Source: Acidobacteriota bacterium (lineage in GTDB: Bacteria > Acidobacteriota > Thermoanaerobaculia > Multivoradales > JBCCEF01). From it: 64,000 nucleotides of DNA. The translations under genes were made by a program, and so were the position numbers. The stretch spans positions 1 to 64,000 of the forward strand of contig JBCCHV010000022.1 in the NCBI GenBank assembly GCA_039028635.1. The letters run 5' to 3'. The notes beneath the pieces were generated by a model that did not search any database, was not told the origin of the DNA, and saw only the letters and a list, made by a program, of their open reading frames with translations. Of this stretch, positions 38,409 to 47,672 are shown piece by piece. Position 1 is the stretch's first letter. Every line of letters starts with the position of its first letter.

Positions 38409-40298
38409 ATGGGGCATTTGATCCTGAGTGAGCTGAGTCGCTTCCGCACCCTGGTCCTGGCGTTTGGAATCTCTCACCTGGTGGCGCTCCGTTTGCTCGC
38501 CACCTTCACCGATCTGTTCTCGCCGTCGACCGCCAAGCTGATCGTCGGGGTGTTCTTCTATGGTCTTGCCGGGCTGGTCTTCGGCATGCTTCAGATCGGT
38601 CCCTATCGGCGTCCCAACCAGTGGGCCTACCTGGTTCATCGGCCCCTGTCGCCGCGCCGTATCTTCGCGGCCCTGACCATCGCCGGAACGGTGATCCTCG
38701 GGCTGGCCTTGGCGCTGCCGATGGCGCTGGCGACCTTGTTTCTCGATGTCGGCTCGGCGCAGGGCCTCGACGGCCGCCATTGGTTGATGACGCCGTTTCT
38801 CTACGGCGTCGCGGTGGCCTTTTTCCTCTGCGGTCAGTTTGTGCTGCTGAGCCGAAGTCGTGCTGCCGCGCTGGTGCTGTGCTGGCCCGCCTTCTTCCTC
38901 GCCCCGGGGGCGGTGGGTGGTTGGGCCTTCGTGACCATGGCCTTGGTGCTGTTTTGGCTTCTGGTGGTGGTTTCGTCGGCCTTCAAGCCCAACCTCGGCA
39001 CCCATGTCGAGAGCCCGGTCGCCCTGGTGGCCACCGCATTGCCTTTGCAGTATGCCTTTCTCGGCCTCCTGCTGATCAGCGCGAACTTCGTCTACTCGAT
39101 GGTGGTGATCACTCAGCAGGCGGGACTGCGGGGGCTCCCGACGTTCAGTTGGAACGACTACTACGGCGAGGGCAGCTACCCATGGGTTCTCACCCTGCCG
39201 GAGAAGGAGGGCTTTGCCCACGGCCTCGCCGAGGCCGCGGGCGCCGAGGCGAAGTTCCTGGCGCGTCAGATCGAGCTGGCGGACGTGCAGTGGGTCGCGC
39301 CCCGGATCCTGCGCCGTCCGGTCCGGGGACAGCTCATGTTCCAGGGCGATCCTGCGCCCCTGATCGACCGTGAGCGCGGCCTGCTCTGGACTTTTCGCCA
39401 CGACGCCATGGTGTTTGCCGGCATCGAAGCCCGCACCGGCGATGCCGCCGGCTGGCTCGGAGCTTCGGGCGCTCCGGGCGATCTGCCCACGGATCTCGAA
39501 CCCTTCTCTGAGGTGCCGGTGGTGGCCGGGTCCTTCGTGATCACGTCCCAGGAGTTGCGGACTCTCGATTCGGACAGCGGCGAGCTGATGCCCCGCTGGC
39601 GTGCCCCGGCCGGAGAGAAGCTGGTCTCGTGGCCGACCCACGAAGCCGGCGTGACGGCTCTGCTCACCGACCAACAGCTCTACCTGTTCACTCCGCGACG
39701 AGACGACGAGTCCTTGGTGGCGCGGGCGGCGGTGCCGTTGCCGACGTCCCTCGACAACTTCTTCGGGGCCCACGTCGCCGAGCTGGTCGACGGTTGGGGA
39801 GTCGCATTCCTGAGCGGTCGGCGCAGTGACCACGGCTTCGCCGAGACTCGCCAGGTGGTGGGAGAGGTGCTGCTCGACGGGCCCTGGCAGGTGGTCGCCG
39901 AGCGACCGTTGCGGGTCGGCATGAGCGCCAAGACCCGCTTCTTCGCCTTCGTCGTCTCTCCTGCTCTGCGCACCTTCCACGATCTCGCCTGGTCGGCGGC
40001 GGCACCGCGGCGCCCGAATCGCGTGTTGCCCGCGGAGCTGATCGACCGCCGTCTGCCGGCCGGGGTGTGGCCGGCGGCGTTGGCGGTGGCGCTGGCTTCG
40101 GCCCTCCTGGCCGGCTGGCTGGGGCGGCGCCGAGAGCTCACTTCGCGGGCGCGGTGGATTTGGACCCTGGTCGCCTTCCTGACCGGTCTTCCGGGGCTGC
40201 TGAGCTTTCTCTTCCTGACCTCGCGGCGCGAATCGGAAGCTCCGTCCCGACGCCGCTGGCTGCCGAGGACGGGAGCATTGCGCGAGGCGGCGTCTTGA
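38409..40298 (+). CDS. ABC transporter permease with large extracytoplasmic insert
   Basis: This 629-residue protein starts at ATG 38409 after GGAGATCGTC. About six to seven membrane helices in the first 260 residues (LVLAFGISHLVALRLLA, LIVGVFFYGLAGLVFGML, FAALTIAGTVILGLALALPMALATLFL and others) form an ABC-2-like membrane domain. A predicted extracytoplasmic beta-rich region (about 265-545; SWPTHEAGVTALLTDQQLYLFTP and similar) follows, then two terminal helices (about 555-610). The beta part has the feel of a propeller. The fusion is unusual for a YtrA-linked permease. Substrate unknown. Confidence 0.75.
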   Translation: MGHLILSELSRFRTLVLAFGISHLVALRLLATFTDLFSPSTAKLIVGVFFYGLAGLVFGMLQIGPYRRPNQWAYLVHRPLSPRRIFAALTIAGTVILGLALALPMALATLFLDVGSAQGLDGRHWLMTPFLYGVAVAFFLCGQFVLLSRSRAAALVLCWPAFFLAPGAVGGWAFVTMALVLFWLLVVVSSAFKPNLGTHVESPVALVATALPLQYAFLGLLLISANFVYSMVVITQQAGLRGLPTFSWNDYYGEGSYPWVLTLPEKEGFAHGLAEAAGAEAKFLARQIELADVQWVAPRILRRPVRGQLMFQGDPAPLIDRERGLLWTFRHDAMVFAGIEARTGDAAGWLGASGAPGDLPTDLEPFSEVPVVAGSFVITSQELRTLDSDSGELMPRWRAPAGEKLVSWPTHEAGVTALLTDQQLYLFTPRRDDESLVARAAVPLPTSLDNFFGAHVAELVDGWGVAFLSGRRSDHGFAETRQVVGEVLLDGPWQVVAERPLRVGMSAKTRFFAFVVSPALRTFHDLAWSAAAPRRPNRVLPAELIDRRLPAGVWPAALAVALASALLAGWLGRRRELTSRARWIWTLVAFLTGLPGLLSFLFLTSRRESEAPSRRRWLPRTGALREAAS

Positions 40299-42289
40299 GC
40301 CGGCAGTGGTGGCTCGGGTCCGTCCTCGTCGGCGTCGTGTTGGGCGTTGTCGGATGGGCGCCGCAGCCGGCCCGGGCGGAGCTGTTGCCGGCGGAGCGCT
40401 TCCTGGCGCGATCCGTCGTGTCCTCGGCGGTCGCCTCGCCGAGTGGCGACCGCCTGGCGTTCGTGATGCGGGAGGCGCAGGGGAGCAGCGTTTGGCTGCT
40501 CGAGGCGGAGTCGGAACGGCGCCATCGCCTGTTGGCAGCGCGCTCTCTGTCGGCCGTGGCCTGGTCCGCCGACGGGGCCGGGCTGGTGGTCGAGATGGAC
40601 CAGCGTTTGGCCTACGTTCCCGTCGATGGCGGGCGTCCCCACGTCTTCTACCGCCTCGAGGAAGGCCGGGACGAGCACTACCGCGGTCCCGACCCGGTGG
40701 TTCCGGGCGCGGTTCTGGTCACCGAAACGGAACCGCCTTTCCGGTTGGCGAGGGTCTTCGTCGACGGTCGTCGCGAGGTGCTCTGGCAGGGAGACCGGCG
40801 GATTTCGGACTTCCTCGTGAACCGCGACGGTGCGCTGCACTGGATCGAAGAGATCGATGGCCTGGAAAAGGTGGTGCGGCGCGCGCGGCCCGCGGCTCCG
40901 GAGCTGCTGCGTTGCGGGTTCCGGAGCGCTTGCGGCCTGCTGACGGCGGCTGCCGCGGATCGGCTTCTGGTCTGGCGGCGCTGGCAGGGGGATCTGTGGG
41001 CGATTACCGAGGTGGACGGGGAGAGCGGTGCCGAACGTTTGTTGCACCGCGATCCTCTCGGCTTCGCGGACCTGGCGCGAGTCAAGCTCGAGCCGCGAAC
41101 CGGCCGCCCTCTGCTTGCGGTTCACCATACCGATCGGATGCGCAGCTATGCCCTCGATCCGGCTCTGGCGGCGACTGTCGAGGCGTTGCAGCGCCGCTTT
41201 GCCGGCAGAAATCTGGTGATCGAGCCGCGTCCCGCCGGGCGCTATTGGTGGCTGATCGAGCTCGGCGACGATTTACAGCATCCGCGGCATTTCGTCTACG
41301 AACCGGCGATGGATCGCCTGCGAGAAGTCCTCGGCGCAGAACGAGCCGCCGGCGACCCGCTGCCGGACGATGTTCTGGTGCGGCGTCGCGCGGTGCGCTA
41401 CCGCGCCAGCGACGGCTTCGAGCTCCACGGATTCGTCACCCTGCCTGCGGGGCGCGATCCGGCCGATCTTCCGCTGGTGGTGAAGGTCCATGGCGGCCCC
41501 TGGAATCACGTTCGCCCCGGCTGGGATCCCCATCTGCAGTTCCTGGTCAGCCGGGGATATGCCGTCTTCGAGCCCAACTTCCGGGCGTCGACCGGCTACG
41601 GTCTGCTCTACACCTTGGCCGGTGGCGCCGACTTCGGTGATGGGCGAGTGCAGCAGGACATCGTCGAGGGCGTCGATCATCTGCTCGCGTCAGGAATCGG
41701 AGACGCCCGGCGGGTGGGAATCATGGGTCACTCCTTCGGGGGTTTCTCGACCCTCGGAGGGCTCGCCTTCACACCCCGCAAGTTCCGCGTCGGCATCGCT
41801 TCGGCGCCGCCGATCGACCTCGTGCGCACGATTCGCGAGTACGACGACCAGGCCACCTTCGCCAGCGGCCTACCGCTCAAGGATTTGCTGCGGCGGTATT
41901 TCTTCGACTTCGAGGATCCGGCGACGGCGCAGGCGATGCAGGAGCGCTCGCCGCTGGCCCATGTCGGCGAGACCGAGCGCCCCCTGCTCGTCCTGGCCGG
42001 GGCCCGTGATGTCAAGGTGGCGGTCGCCGATGTCCGCCACTATGCAGCGGCACTGCACGACCGCGACCACGACGTCAGCCTGCTGGTCGATGGACGAGCC
42101 GGCCATGGCTTCGATCATCGCCTGCTGCGAAGGGCCTACCTGCACCTCGTCGAGCGCTTCCTGGGACATCACCTGGGCGGTGCGATCGGCCCGCCGGCGG
42201 ACGCCGAGTTGGTGGAGTACCTGAACCGCAATCTCGATCTCACCGGCGAAAGCCTGGCGGCGGCCCTCGCCGTCCCCGAGGGAGGTTGA
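40295..42289 (+). CDS. Exported S9-family (prolyl oligopeptidase-like) serine peptidase
   Basis: This protein has about 664 residues from TTG 40295, which overlaps the permease stop (TTGA) and opens directly onto a signal peptide (SRQWWLGSVLVGVVLGVVGWAPQPARA). An N-terminal beta-propeller (about 30-380) is followed by an alpha/beta-hydrolase domain. That domain has the oxyanion region KVHGGPWNHVRPGWDPHLQFL, nucleophile GHSFGGFS, Asp in GARDVKVAVAD, and His in GHGFDHR. It is an S9C-like aminoacyl or oligopeptidase. As the last gene of the GntR-ABC operon it may process or detoxify the peptide handled by the transporter. The TTG start is inferred from the overlap and signal peptide. Confidence 0.85.
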   Translation: MSRQWWLGSVLVGVVLGVVGWAPQPARAELLPAERFLARSVVSSAVASPSGDRLAFVMREAQGSSVWLLEAESERRHRLLAARSLSAVAWSADGAGLVVEMDQRLAYVPVDGGRPHVFYRLEEGRDEHYRGPDPVVPGAVLVTETEPPFRLARVFVDGRREVLWQGDRRISDFLVNRDGALHWIEEIDGLEKVVRRARPAAPELLRCGFRSACGLLTAAAADRLLVWRRWQGDLWAITEVDGESGAERLLHRDPLGFADLARVKLEPRTGRPLLAVHHTDRMRSYALDPALAATVEALQRRFAGRNLVIEPRPAGRYWWLIELGDDLQHPRHFVYEPAMDRLREVLGAERAAGDPLPDDVLVRRRAVRYRASDGFELHGFVTLPAGRDPADLPLVVKVHGGPWNHVRPGWDPHLQFLVSRGYAVFEPNFRASTGYGLLYTLAGGADFGDGRVQQDIVEGVDHLLASGIGDARRVGIMGHSFGGFSTLGGLAFTPRKFRVGIASAPPIDLVRTIREYDDQATFASGLPLKDLLRRYFFDFEDPATAQAMQERSPLAHVGETERPLLVLAGARDVKVAVADVRHYAAALHDRDHDVSLLVDGRAGHGFDHRLLRRAYLHLVERFLGHHLGGAIGPPADAELVEYLNRNLDLTGESLAAALAVPEGG

Positions 42290-42333
42290 GAGCGGGAGGG
42301 TAGTGGTCGAACCAGGGATGTCCCGCGCCGTGA

Positions 42334-42354
42334 GCCGGCCCACTTCGGGCCGGC
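42334..42354 (+). terminator. GC-rich hairpin after the S9 peptidase gene
   Basis: GCCGGCCC (42334-42341) pairs with GGGCCGGC (42347-42354) with a 5-nt loop. It lies 45 bases past the operon's last stop. No T tract follows, so it is a probable but not certain terminator. Confidence 0.45.
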
Positions 42355-42504
42355 GGCCCAGGACGGCGGCCCAGAACGGTTGGCGGAAACCGCCTGCGAG
42401 CTCCGTATACCGGTTAGGAACCCCTCCGATCCGGACCGGTGGCATCCCCGGTCGCCAGCAACCTGGCGATCAGGAATGCCGCCGCAGGCGAAAGGACTCG
42501 ATCG

Positions 42505-43830
42505 ATGCACTCTGCCCTCTCGTTGCCCCAGCGTTTCTTGTTTCGCTGGCTGTTGGCCTACTCTCTGCTCTACACCCTGCCGTTCCCCCTCGACCGCCTG
42601 CCGTACCTCGGCGATTCCGTCGGCGAGGCGGTGCGTTCTCTGTGGACCAAGGCCGGCGTGTGGTTCGGGCAGCGGGTGGTGGGTATCGAGGGGGAGATCT
42701 ACACCGGCACGACCGGCAGCGGCGACACCACGCTGGCCTATTTGCTGGTGGCACTGGTCGGATTGGTCTCCCTCGCCATTGCCGTCGTCTGGTCGCTGGT
42801 CGATCGCCAACCGCGCAACTACCGTCGTGCCGGGCGCTGGCTCGCCCTCGGAGTCAGCTTCTACCTCGGCGTCGTGATGCTCGAGTACGGCTTCGCCAAG
42901 CTGATTCCCTCGCAGTTCCCGCGCCCCAGCCTGCATCGCCTGCTGACTCCCTATGGCGACTCCTCGCCGATGGGCCTGGTGTGGACCTTCATGGGGCAGT
43001 CGCCGGTCTACACGGTGTTCGCCGGCGCTGGCGAGGCGTTTGGCGGTTTGCTGTTGTTCTTTCGCCGTACGCGGACCTTGGGAGCGGCGGTGCTGACGGC
43101 GGTGATGACCAATGTCGTGATGATCAATTACTGCTACGACGTGCCGGTCAAGCTCTACTCGAGCCACCTTCTGGCGATGGCCATCGGCCTGCTGCTGCTC
43201 GAGCGTCGGCGCCTGATCGACTTCTTTCTGCGCTCGCCCGGAGGCTCTGGCCTGGGCATCGCCTCGCGCCGTGGCCGCCTCGCCCTGGCGGCCTTCGGAG
43301 TGCTCCTGGTGGGCACGGTGATCTACACCGGCATCGAGCGCTCCGGATCCCTCTACCGGGAGTACGGCGACGGCCGCGACAAGCCCGACCTCTGGGGCAT
43401 TCATGAGGTGGTGTCGTTCGTTGCCGAGGGCGCAGAGGTGCCGCCCCTGTTGACCGACGAAAACCGCTGGCGGGCCTTGGTGATCGATTGGCCGCGGCCG
43501 ATGTCCTGGGGAGGCACCGAGCGTCCGGGCATGGTCACGGTACAGAACATGGACGGCCGCCTCGCGCGCCATCGCCTGGTCTTCGACGAGGGCGAGCGCA
43601 CCATGACCTTCCTGCCGCCCGAGGCCGCCTCCCTGCAAGCCGTGCCGGAGGATGAGCGCGCCCTGCTCGACGTCCTGCGCTGGCGGCAGCCCGAGTCTGG
43701 AATTCTGGAGCTCATCGGTCGGTGGCGGGGGCAGGCGGTCGAGATTCGTCTCGCCACCCGTGCCCTCGACGAGATGGAGCTACCCGGTCGCGGCTTCCAC
43801 TGGATCAACGAGTTTCCTCGCAACCGCTGA
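42505..43830 (+). CDS. DoxX-like polytopic membrane protein
   Basis: This 441-residue protein starts at ATG 42505 behind GAAAGGAC. About seven membrane helices cover residues 10-290. The stretch FYLGVVMLEYGFAKLIPSQFPRPSLHRLLTPYGDSSPMGLVWTFMG and the following AGEAFGGLLLF...VMTNVVMINYCYDVPVKLYSSHLL have the look of DoxX/DoxD-like proteins. A soluble C-terminal domain (about 300-441) of mixed alpha/beta has no name I can give. It is probably a stand-alone gene between the ABC operon and the TonB receptor. Function unknown; redox-linked membrane roles are known for DoxX relatives. Confidence 0.7.
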   Translation: MHSALSLPQRFLFRWLLAYSLLYTLPFPLDRLPYLGDSVGEAVRSLWTKAGVWFGQRVVGIEGEIYTGTTGSGDTTLAYLLVALVGLVSLAIAVVWSLVDRQPRNYRRAGRWLALGVSFYLGVVMLEYGFAKLIPSQFPRPSLHRLLTPYGDSSPMGLVWTFMGQSPVYTVFAGAGEAFGGLLLFFRRTRTLGAAVLTAVMTNVVMINYCYDVPVKLYSSHLLAMAIGLLLLERRRLIDFFLRSPGGSGLGIASRRGRLALAAFGVLLVGTVIYTGIERSGSLYREYGDGRDKPDLWGIHEVVSFVAEGAEVPPLLTDENRWRALVIDWPRPMSWGGTERPGMVTVQNMDGRLARHRLVFDEGERTMTFLPPEAASLQAVPEDERALLDVLRWRQPESGILELIGRWRGQAVEIRLATRALDEMELPGRGFHWINEFPRNR

Positions 43831-44215
43831 TCGTTCGTTCTCTCACTCCGCCGCTCGGAGGTGGAGGGGCGATGCGCAAATCCCACGCGGGGCAAATTTC
43901 GTACAATTAATAGAATATTTCAAATTAATGATAGTAAATGTATTTGAGCTCAGAGGTGCCTCTATGCTTCGGCGTCATCCGGTAGTTCTTTGGCGGATCC
44001 TGGGAATGCGCGATCCCAGGGTGCCCCGTGCCGAGCTCCTCTGGCGCCGAGTCCCGACGCGCTCCCCACCTGCTTGCTGATTCTTGGACTCGCGGCACGG
44101 GCCGCAGCTCGAAGGCCTCGAACCGCTCGTCGTCACGGTTCGGGAATCGCAGTCCCGTGCCCTGGTGTCTCGATGGCGACCACTTCGAACCAACTCAGGG
44201 GCCAGGAGGCAAGCA
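43831..44215. other. Intergenic region with A+T-rich pocket, no gene seen
   Basis: These 385 bases lie before the TonB receptor. 43889-43950 is markedly A+T-rich for this genome and has two ATTAAT repeats flanking GAATATTTC, a likely promoter zone for the receptor. I could not settle the hexamers. AGGAGGC at about 44204-44210 is the ribosome site of the receptor. No frame in the remainder looks coding. Confidence 0.45.
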
Positions 44216-47146
44216 ATGAAACTTCGCACAGGCATTTTGATCGTCTTGTCGGCGTTCGTCGCCGCGGCTTCGGCCAGCGGACAGTTCGCCAACGCCGATC
44301 TCACCGGCCGGGTGACCGACGCCCAAGGGCAGGCGCTGCCGGGTGTTCTGGTGACCGCGACCCAGGAGGCCACCGGTCGGCAACGAACGGTGGTGACGGC
44401 GGCGACCGGTACCTACATCGTGCACGGGCTCAAGCCCGGTGACTATCGGATCCGGTTCGAGCTCGAGGGTTTCCAGGGACGCGATCAGAAGGGGATTCGG
44501 CTGCTCGTCGGCCAGACTGCGCGGGTCGATGTCGAGCTCCAGCTCAGCGCCGTCGAGGACACCGTGACGGTGACGGCGGCGGCCCCCATAATCGAGCTCG
44601 AGTCGAAGGAGATCGGTGGCACGATCACCGGCGAAGAGTTCGAGGTGCTGCCGACGCAGAACCGCAGCGCCCTCTTGTTCGCGGGTCTTTTGCCCGGCGT
44701 GACGCCCTCTCCGGACACCGAGTCGACCTCCTCGGACTCCTTGTTCGTCAATGGCCAGACCGACTTCAACAACTCCTTCAACGTCGACGGTGCCAATAAC
44801 GACGACGACGTCATCGGCGCCATCGCCGGCGCCCAGACCCGCACCTCGATCGAGGCGATCCAGGAGTTCCAGGTTCTCACCACACAGTTCGATGCTGAGT
44901 TCGGTCGTGCCCTCGGAGGGGTGCTCAACGCCATCACCAAGAGCGGCTCGAACGACTGGTCGGGAGCCCTCTTCGGCTATCTCCAGGACTCCTCGAACAA
45001 CGAGAAGAACTTCTTCACCGAGGTCAACAACCTCGAGCGCCCAGACACCAGTTACGAGAACCTCGGGGTCTCCGTCGGAGGCCCGATCGTGCGCAACAAG
45101 GCCCACTTCTTCGTCAACTTCGAGGACATCAGCGACCAGGAGGGCATCGTGCGGTCCTTCGTGGCGCGACCGGAGAAGAACTTCTCGACCAGCGAAGACA
45201 ACTCCCTCGAGAACTTCCTGGTCAAGGTCGACTATCAGCTCACGCCGAGCTATCACCTGGCGGTGCGCTATCTGCGCGAGGAGTCGCCCCAGTTCAACCA
45301 GATCATCGGTGGTCAGGAAACCCTCGAAACCTCGCGCGAAGAGGACGATACCGATTCCAACTGGATCGCTTCCCTCGACACCGTGATCGGAAATTCCGCC
45401 CTCAACATCGCCCGCGTCGCCTTCACCAAGGAAGACGTCGCCTTCGCCAACCCGGCCTTCAACGGCAACGGTCAGAGCTTCTCGGCGCAGCGCAATCAGC
45501 CGGTGCGGGAGGATCGGCCGGGAATCAACCTGGGCTCGAGCGCCGTCGCCCAGGCGCGGGTCAACCGCGCCCTGCAGTTCGACGACACCTTCTCCCTCTG
45601 GCTTCCCGATTGGCATGGCGAGCACGACCTGCGCTTCGGGGTGCAGTACTCGGAGCGTGAGGAAGAGTTCAGCAACTTCGGCACGGCGCAGGGGGAGTTC
45701 GATTTCAACGTCGACCGGCCCTTCGATCCCAGCGATGTCTCTACCTACCCGTTTGCCTTCACGGTACGGGTCGCCGGGCCGCAGACCGCCGAGATCCCCA
45801 AGAACGACGTCACCGGGCTGTTCATCCAGGACGACTGGAAGATCAGCGGTGATCTGGTCCTCAACCTCGGCCTGCGCTACGACGAGGAGAGCGTCACCGA
45901 TGGTGGTGACGTGGCGCCACGGCTGGGCTTCGCCTGGTCGCCGACGGAGTCCGGCAGAACCGTGATCCGGGGTGGCTTCGGGCGCTTCTACGATCGCCTG
46001 CCGCTGTTTCTCTACGACGACTTCTTTCTCGATGCGGTCAGCTTGTCGAGTGGTTTCCTCCAGCGCTTGCCGTCGGCCGGCGCCGATCAGCAAGGGTTCT
46101 TCGACCTCGCCCAGGCGAACGGCGTCACCACCCTCGACGAGCTGCGCGACCTGTTGATCGCGATGATCGAGGGTGGTGCCGGGAGCCTGATCAATCGTGC
46201 CCCAACGGTCGACAACCCGGCGCGACAGCAGCCCTATGCGGATACGGTGAGTCTGGGATTTCAGCACGAGATCGTACCCGGCCTGGCGGCCACCGTCGAC
46301 CTGGTGCGGGCGGAGAACAAGGATGCCCTGGTGCGGGGCGACCTCAATCCGTTCTCCTCCGCCCAGGGCGGCCGCCCGAACCTCAGTGTCCTCGACGGCC
46401 AGCCGGTCGAGCTCGACAACATCACGACCATCTTCAACCTGGGAGAGCGCGAGTACACCGCCATCCAGGGATCGCTGCAGAAGCGCTTCAACGGCACCTG
46501 GGGCGGCCGCCTGGCGGTGACCTACTCGGAAGGGGAAGGCAACTACGACGGCGATCCCGGCGATTTCGCCTATTTTCAGAGCCGCACCGAAACCGGCTTC
46601 GACTTCGATACCGGCCGCCTCCTCGGAGAATCACCGCGGCTCAACCTGGGGGACCGGCGCAACGATCAACCGGCGCTCTTCGATCGCGACTGGAACATCG
46701 TGCTCTCGGGTCAGTACCTGGTGCCCAAGACCGGCTGGCGCCAGAGCGAGGGGCTGATCATCTCTGGCGTGGCGCGCTATCTCTCCGGAGACCGCTTCAC
46801 CGTGCTCGACAACTCGGCGCGCCTCGACAACGGCAACCGCGCTCCGGCGGCGGGCGGCGACTACGCCGGCGACCCCGGCCTCGGCCGCTCCCAAGACGTC
46901 TCCTTCGACGGCGGTCTCAACGGTGCCGAGAACCCGGGGTTCCTGCAAGTCGATCTCAGCTTCCGGTACCGGATCCCGATCGGAGAGAAGCTCAAGGTGA
47001 GCCTGCTGGCGGACGTCTTCAACGCCACCGATCGGGTCAACTTCACGACCGCCGGCGGCACCCGCGAGGGCACGCCCAACTTCCTGGTGCCGAACGTCGC
47101 GCGCACGGCGAGGGCTTTCCAGTTCGGCCTGCGAATCGATTTCTAG
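44216..47146 (+). CDS. TonB-dependent receptor, Oar-like
   Basis: This 976-residue protein starts at ATG 44216 behind AGGAGGC. A signal peptide (MKLRTGILIVLSAFVAAASASGQ) leads into a carboxypeptidase-regulatory-like domain (about 28-110: ADLTGRVTDAQGQALPGVLVTATQEATG). The plug follows (VEDTVTVTAAAPIIELESKEIGGTI..., FNVDGANNDDDV..., QEFQVLTTQFDAEFGRALGGVLNAITKSGSN), then a beta-barrel ending in aromatic-rich FQFGLRIDF. This is the Oar/SusC-like architecture abundant in Acidobacteriota and Myxococcota, used for TonB-energised uptake or protein secretion across the outer membrane. No SusD partner is adjacent. Confidence 0.93.
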   Translation: MKLRTGILIVLSAFVAAASASGQFANADLTGRVTDAQGQALPGVLVTATQEATGRQRTVVTAATGTYIVHGLKPGDYRIRFELEGFQGRDQKGIRLLVGQTARVDVELQLSAVEDTVTVTAAAPIIELESKEIGGTITGEEFEVLPTQNRSALLFAGLLPGVTPSPDTESTSSDSLFVNGQTDFNNSFNVDGANNDDDVIGAIAGAQTRTSIEAIQEFQVLTTQFDAEFGRALGGVLNAITKSGSNDWSGALFGYLQDSSNNEKNFFTEVNNLERPDTSYENLGVSVGGPIVRNKAHFFVNFEDISDQEGIVRSFVARPEKNFSTSEDNSLENFLVKVDYQLTPSYHLAVRYLREESPQFNQIIGGQETLETSREEDDTDSNWIASLDTVIGNSALNIARVAFTKEDVAFANPAFNGNGQSFSAQRNQPVREDRPGINLGSSAVAQARVNRALQFDDTFSLWLPDWHGEHDLRFGVQYSEREEEFSNFGTAQGEFDFNVDRPFDPSDVSTYPFAFTVRVAGPQTAEIPKNDVTGLFIQDDWKISGDLVLNLGLRYDEESVTDGGDVAPRLGFAWSPTESGRTVIRGGFGRFYDRLPLFLYDDFFLDAVSLSSGFLQRLPSAGADQQGFFDLAQANGVTTLDELRDLLIAMIEGGAGSLINRAPTVDNPARQQPYADTVSLGFQHEIVPGLAATVDLVRAENKDALVRGDLNPFSSAQGGRPNLSVLDGQPVELDNITTIFNLGEREYTAIQGSLQKRFNGTWGGRLAVTYSEGEGNYDGDPGDFAYFQSRTETGFDFDTGRLLGESPRLNLGDRRNDQPALFDRDWNIVLSGQYLVPKTGWRQSEGLIISGVARYLSGDRFTVLDNSARLDNGNRAPAAGGDYAGDPGLGRSQDVSFDGGLNGAENPGFLQVDLSFRYRIPIGEKLKVSLLADVFNATDRVNFTTAGGTREGTPNFLVPNVARTARAFQFGLRIDF

Positions 47147-47183
47147 CCATTGCGACCACTTCGTCACGGCCGGCAGGCACAGG

Positions 47184-47212
47184 AGGCCCGGATTTCGTTA
47201 TGATCCGGGCCT
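47184..47212 (+). terminator. 10-bp hairpin after the TonB receptor gene
   Basis: AGGCCCGGAT (47184-47193) pairs perfectly with ATCCGGGCCT (47203-47212), 9-nt loop, 38 bases past the receptor stop and upstream of the CBM48-like gene. No T run follows. It is either a terminator or a leader structure of the next gene. Confidence 0.5.
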
Positions 47213-47263
47213 CGGCCCGGGTTCTCTCCGGGAAGAATCCCAGAAAAAGTTCAGGAGATAGTT

Positions 47264-47563
47264 GTGATCAAGAAGAGCTATAGCAAATCCGGTCGTGCCT
47301 GCCGCGTGACCTTCCGCCTGCCGCAGGAGGAAGTCACCGGCGAAAAGGTCGCCCTGCTGGGTGACTTCAACGAGTGGAGCCCCGAAGAGCACACCCTCGT
47401 GCGGCGCAAGAACGGCACCTTCAGCATCACCCTGTCGGTGGATGCCGAACAGGAGTACCGCTTCCGCTACCTGGTCGACGAAAGCCAGTGGCTCGACGAC
47501 CCCGAAGCCGACCGCGCAGTGCCCAACCGCTTCGGCGGCACCGATGGCCTGCTGGTGGTTTGA
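47264..47563 (+). CDS. Stand-alone CBM48 / isoamylase N-terminal-like domain protein
   Basis: This 99-residue protein starts at GTG 47264 after AGGAG at about 47253. The sequence VTFRLPQEEVTGEKVALLGDFNEWSPEEHTLVRRKNGTFSITLSVDAEQEYRFRYLVDESQWLDDPEAD has the E-set/CBM48 pattern (F-L-P, V-L-GDFN-W, G-F-----L-----Y-FRY-VD, W-DDP-A). That module normally precedes glycogen-branching enzymes or forms the glycogen-binding part of AMPK. Here it stands alone and cytoplasmic. It may bind glycogen or act as a regulatory subunit. Confidence 0.85.
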   Translation: MIKKSYSKSGRACRVTFRLPQEEVTGEKVALLGDFNEWSPEEHTLVRRKNGTFSITLSVDAEQEYRFRYLVDESQWLDDPEADRAVPNRFGGTDGLLVV

Positions 47564-47617
47564 GTTCGTGGCGTGAGGTGCCAGGGCACCGATCGCCAGA
47601 ATCGCGGTAGTACCAGA

Positions 47618-47648
47618 AAGCCGCGGGGACGCTCATTCCCCGCGGCTT
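47618..47648. terminator. Bidirectional hairpin terminator between convergent genes
   Basis: A perfect 12-bp stem (47618-47629 with 47637-47648, 7-nt loop) lies between the CBM48-like gene ending at 47563 (plus) and the hydrolase gene ending at 47673 (minus). T-rich stretches on both exits are short. It is placed to terminate both transcripts. Confidence 0.7.
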
Positions 47649-47672
47649 CTCTCGTTCGGCTCGGGCTGGCCT

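Noticed and set aside
37332-39980. Open minus-strand frame of 882 codons across the ABC operon
   Set aside because: It runs opposite three well-recognised genes, is full of His/Arg/Gln low-complexity, and has no family signature.
43889-43950. Defined promoter hexamers in the A+T-rich pocket before the TonB receptor
   Set aside because: Several TATA-like and TTNNNN choices fit equally poorly. Only the A+T-rich nature can be stated.
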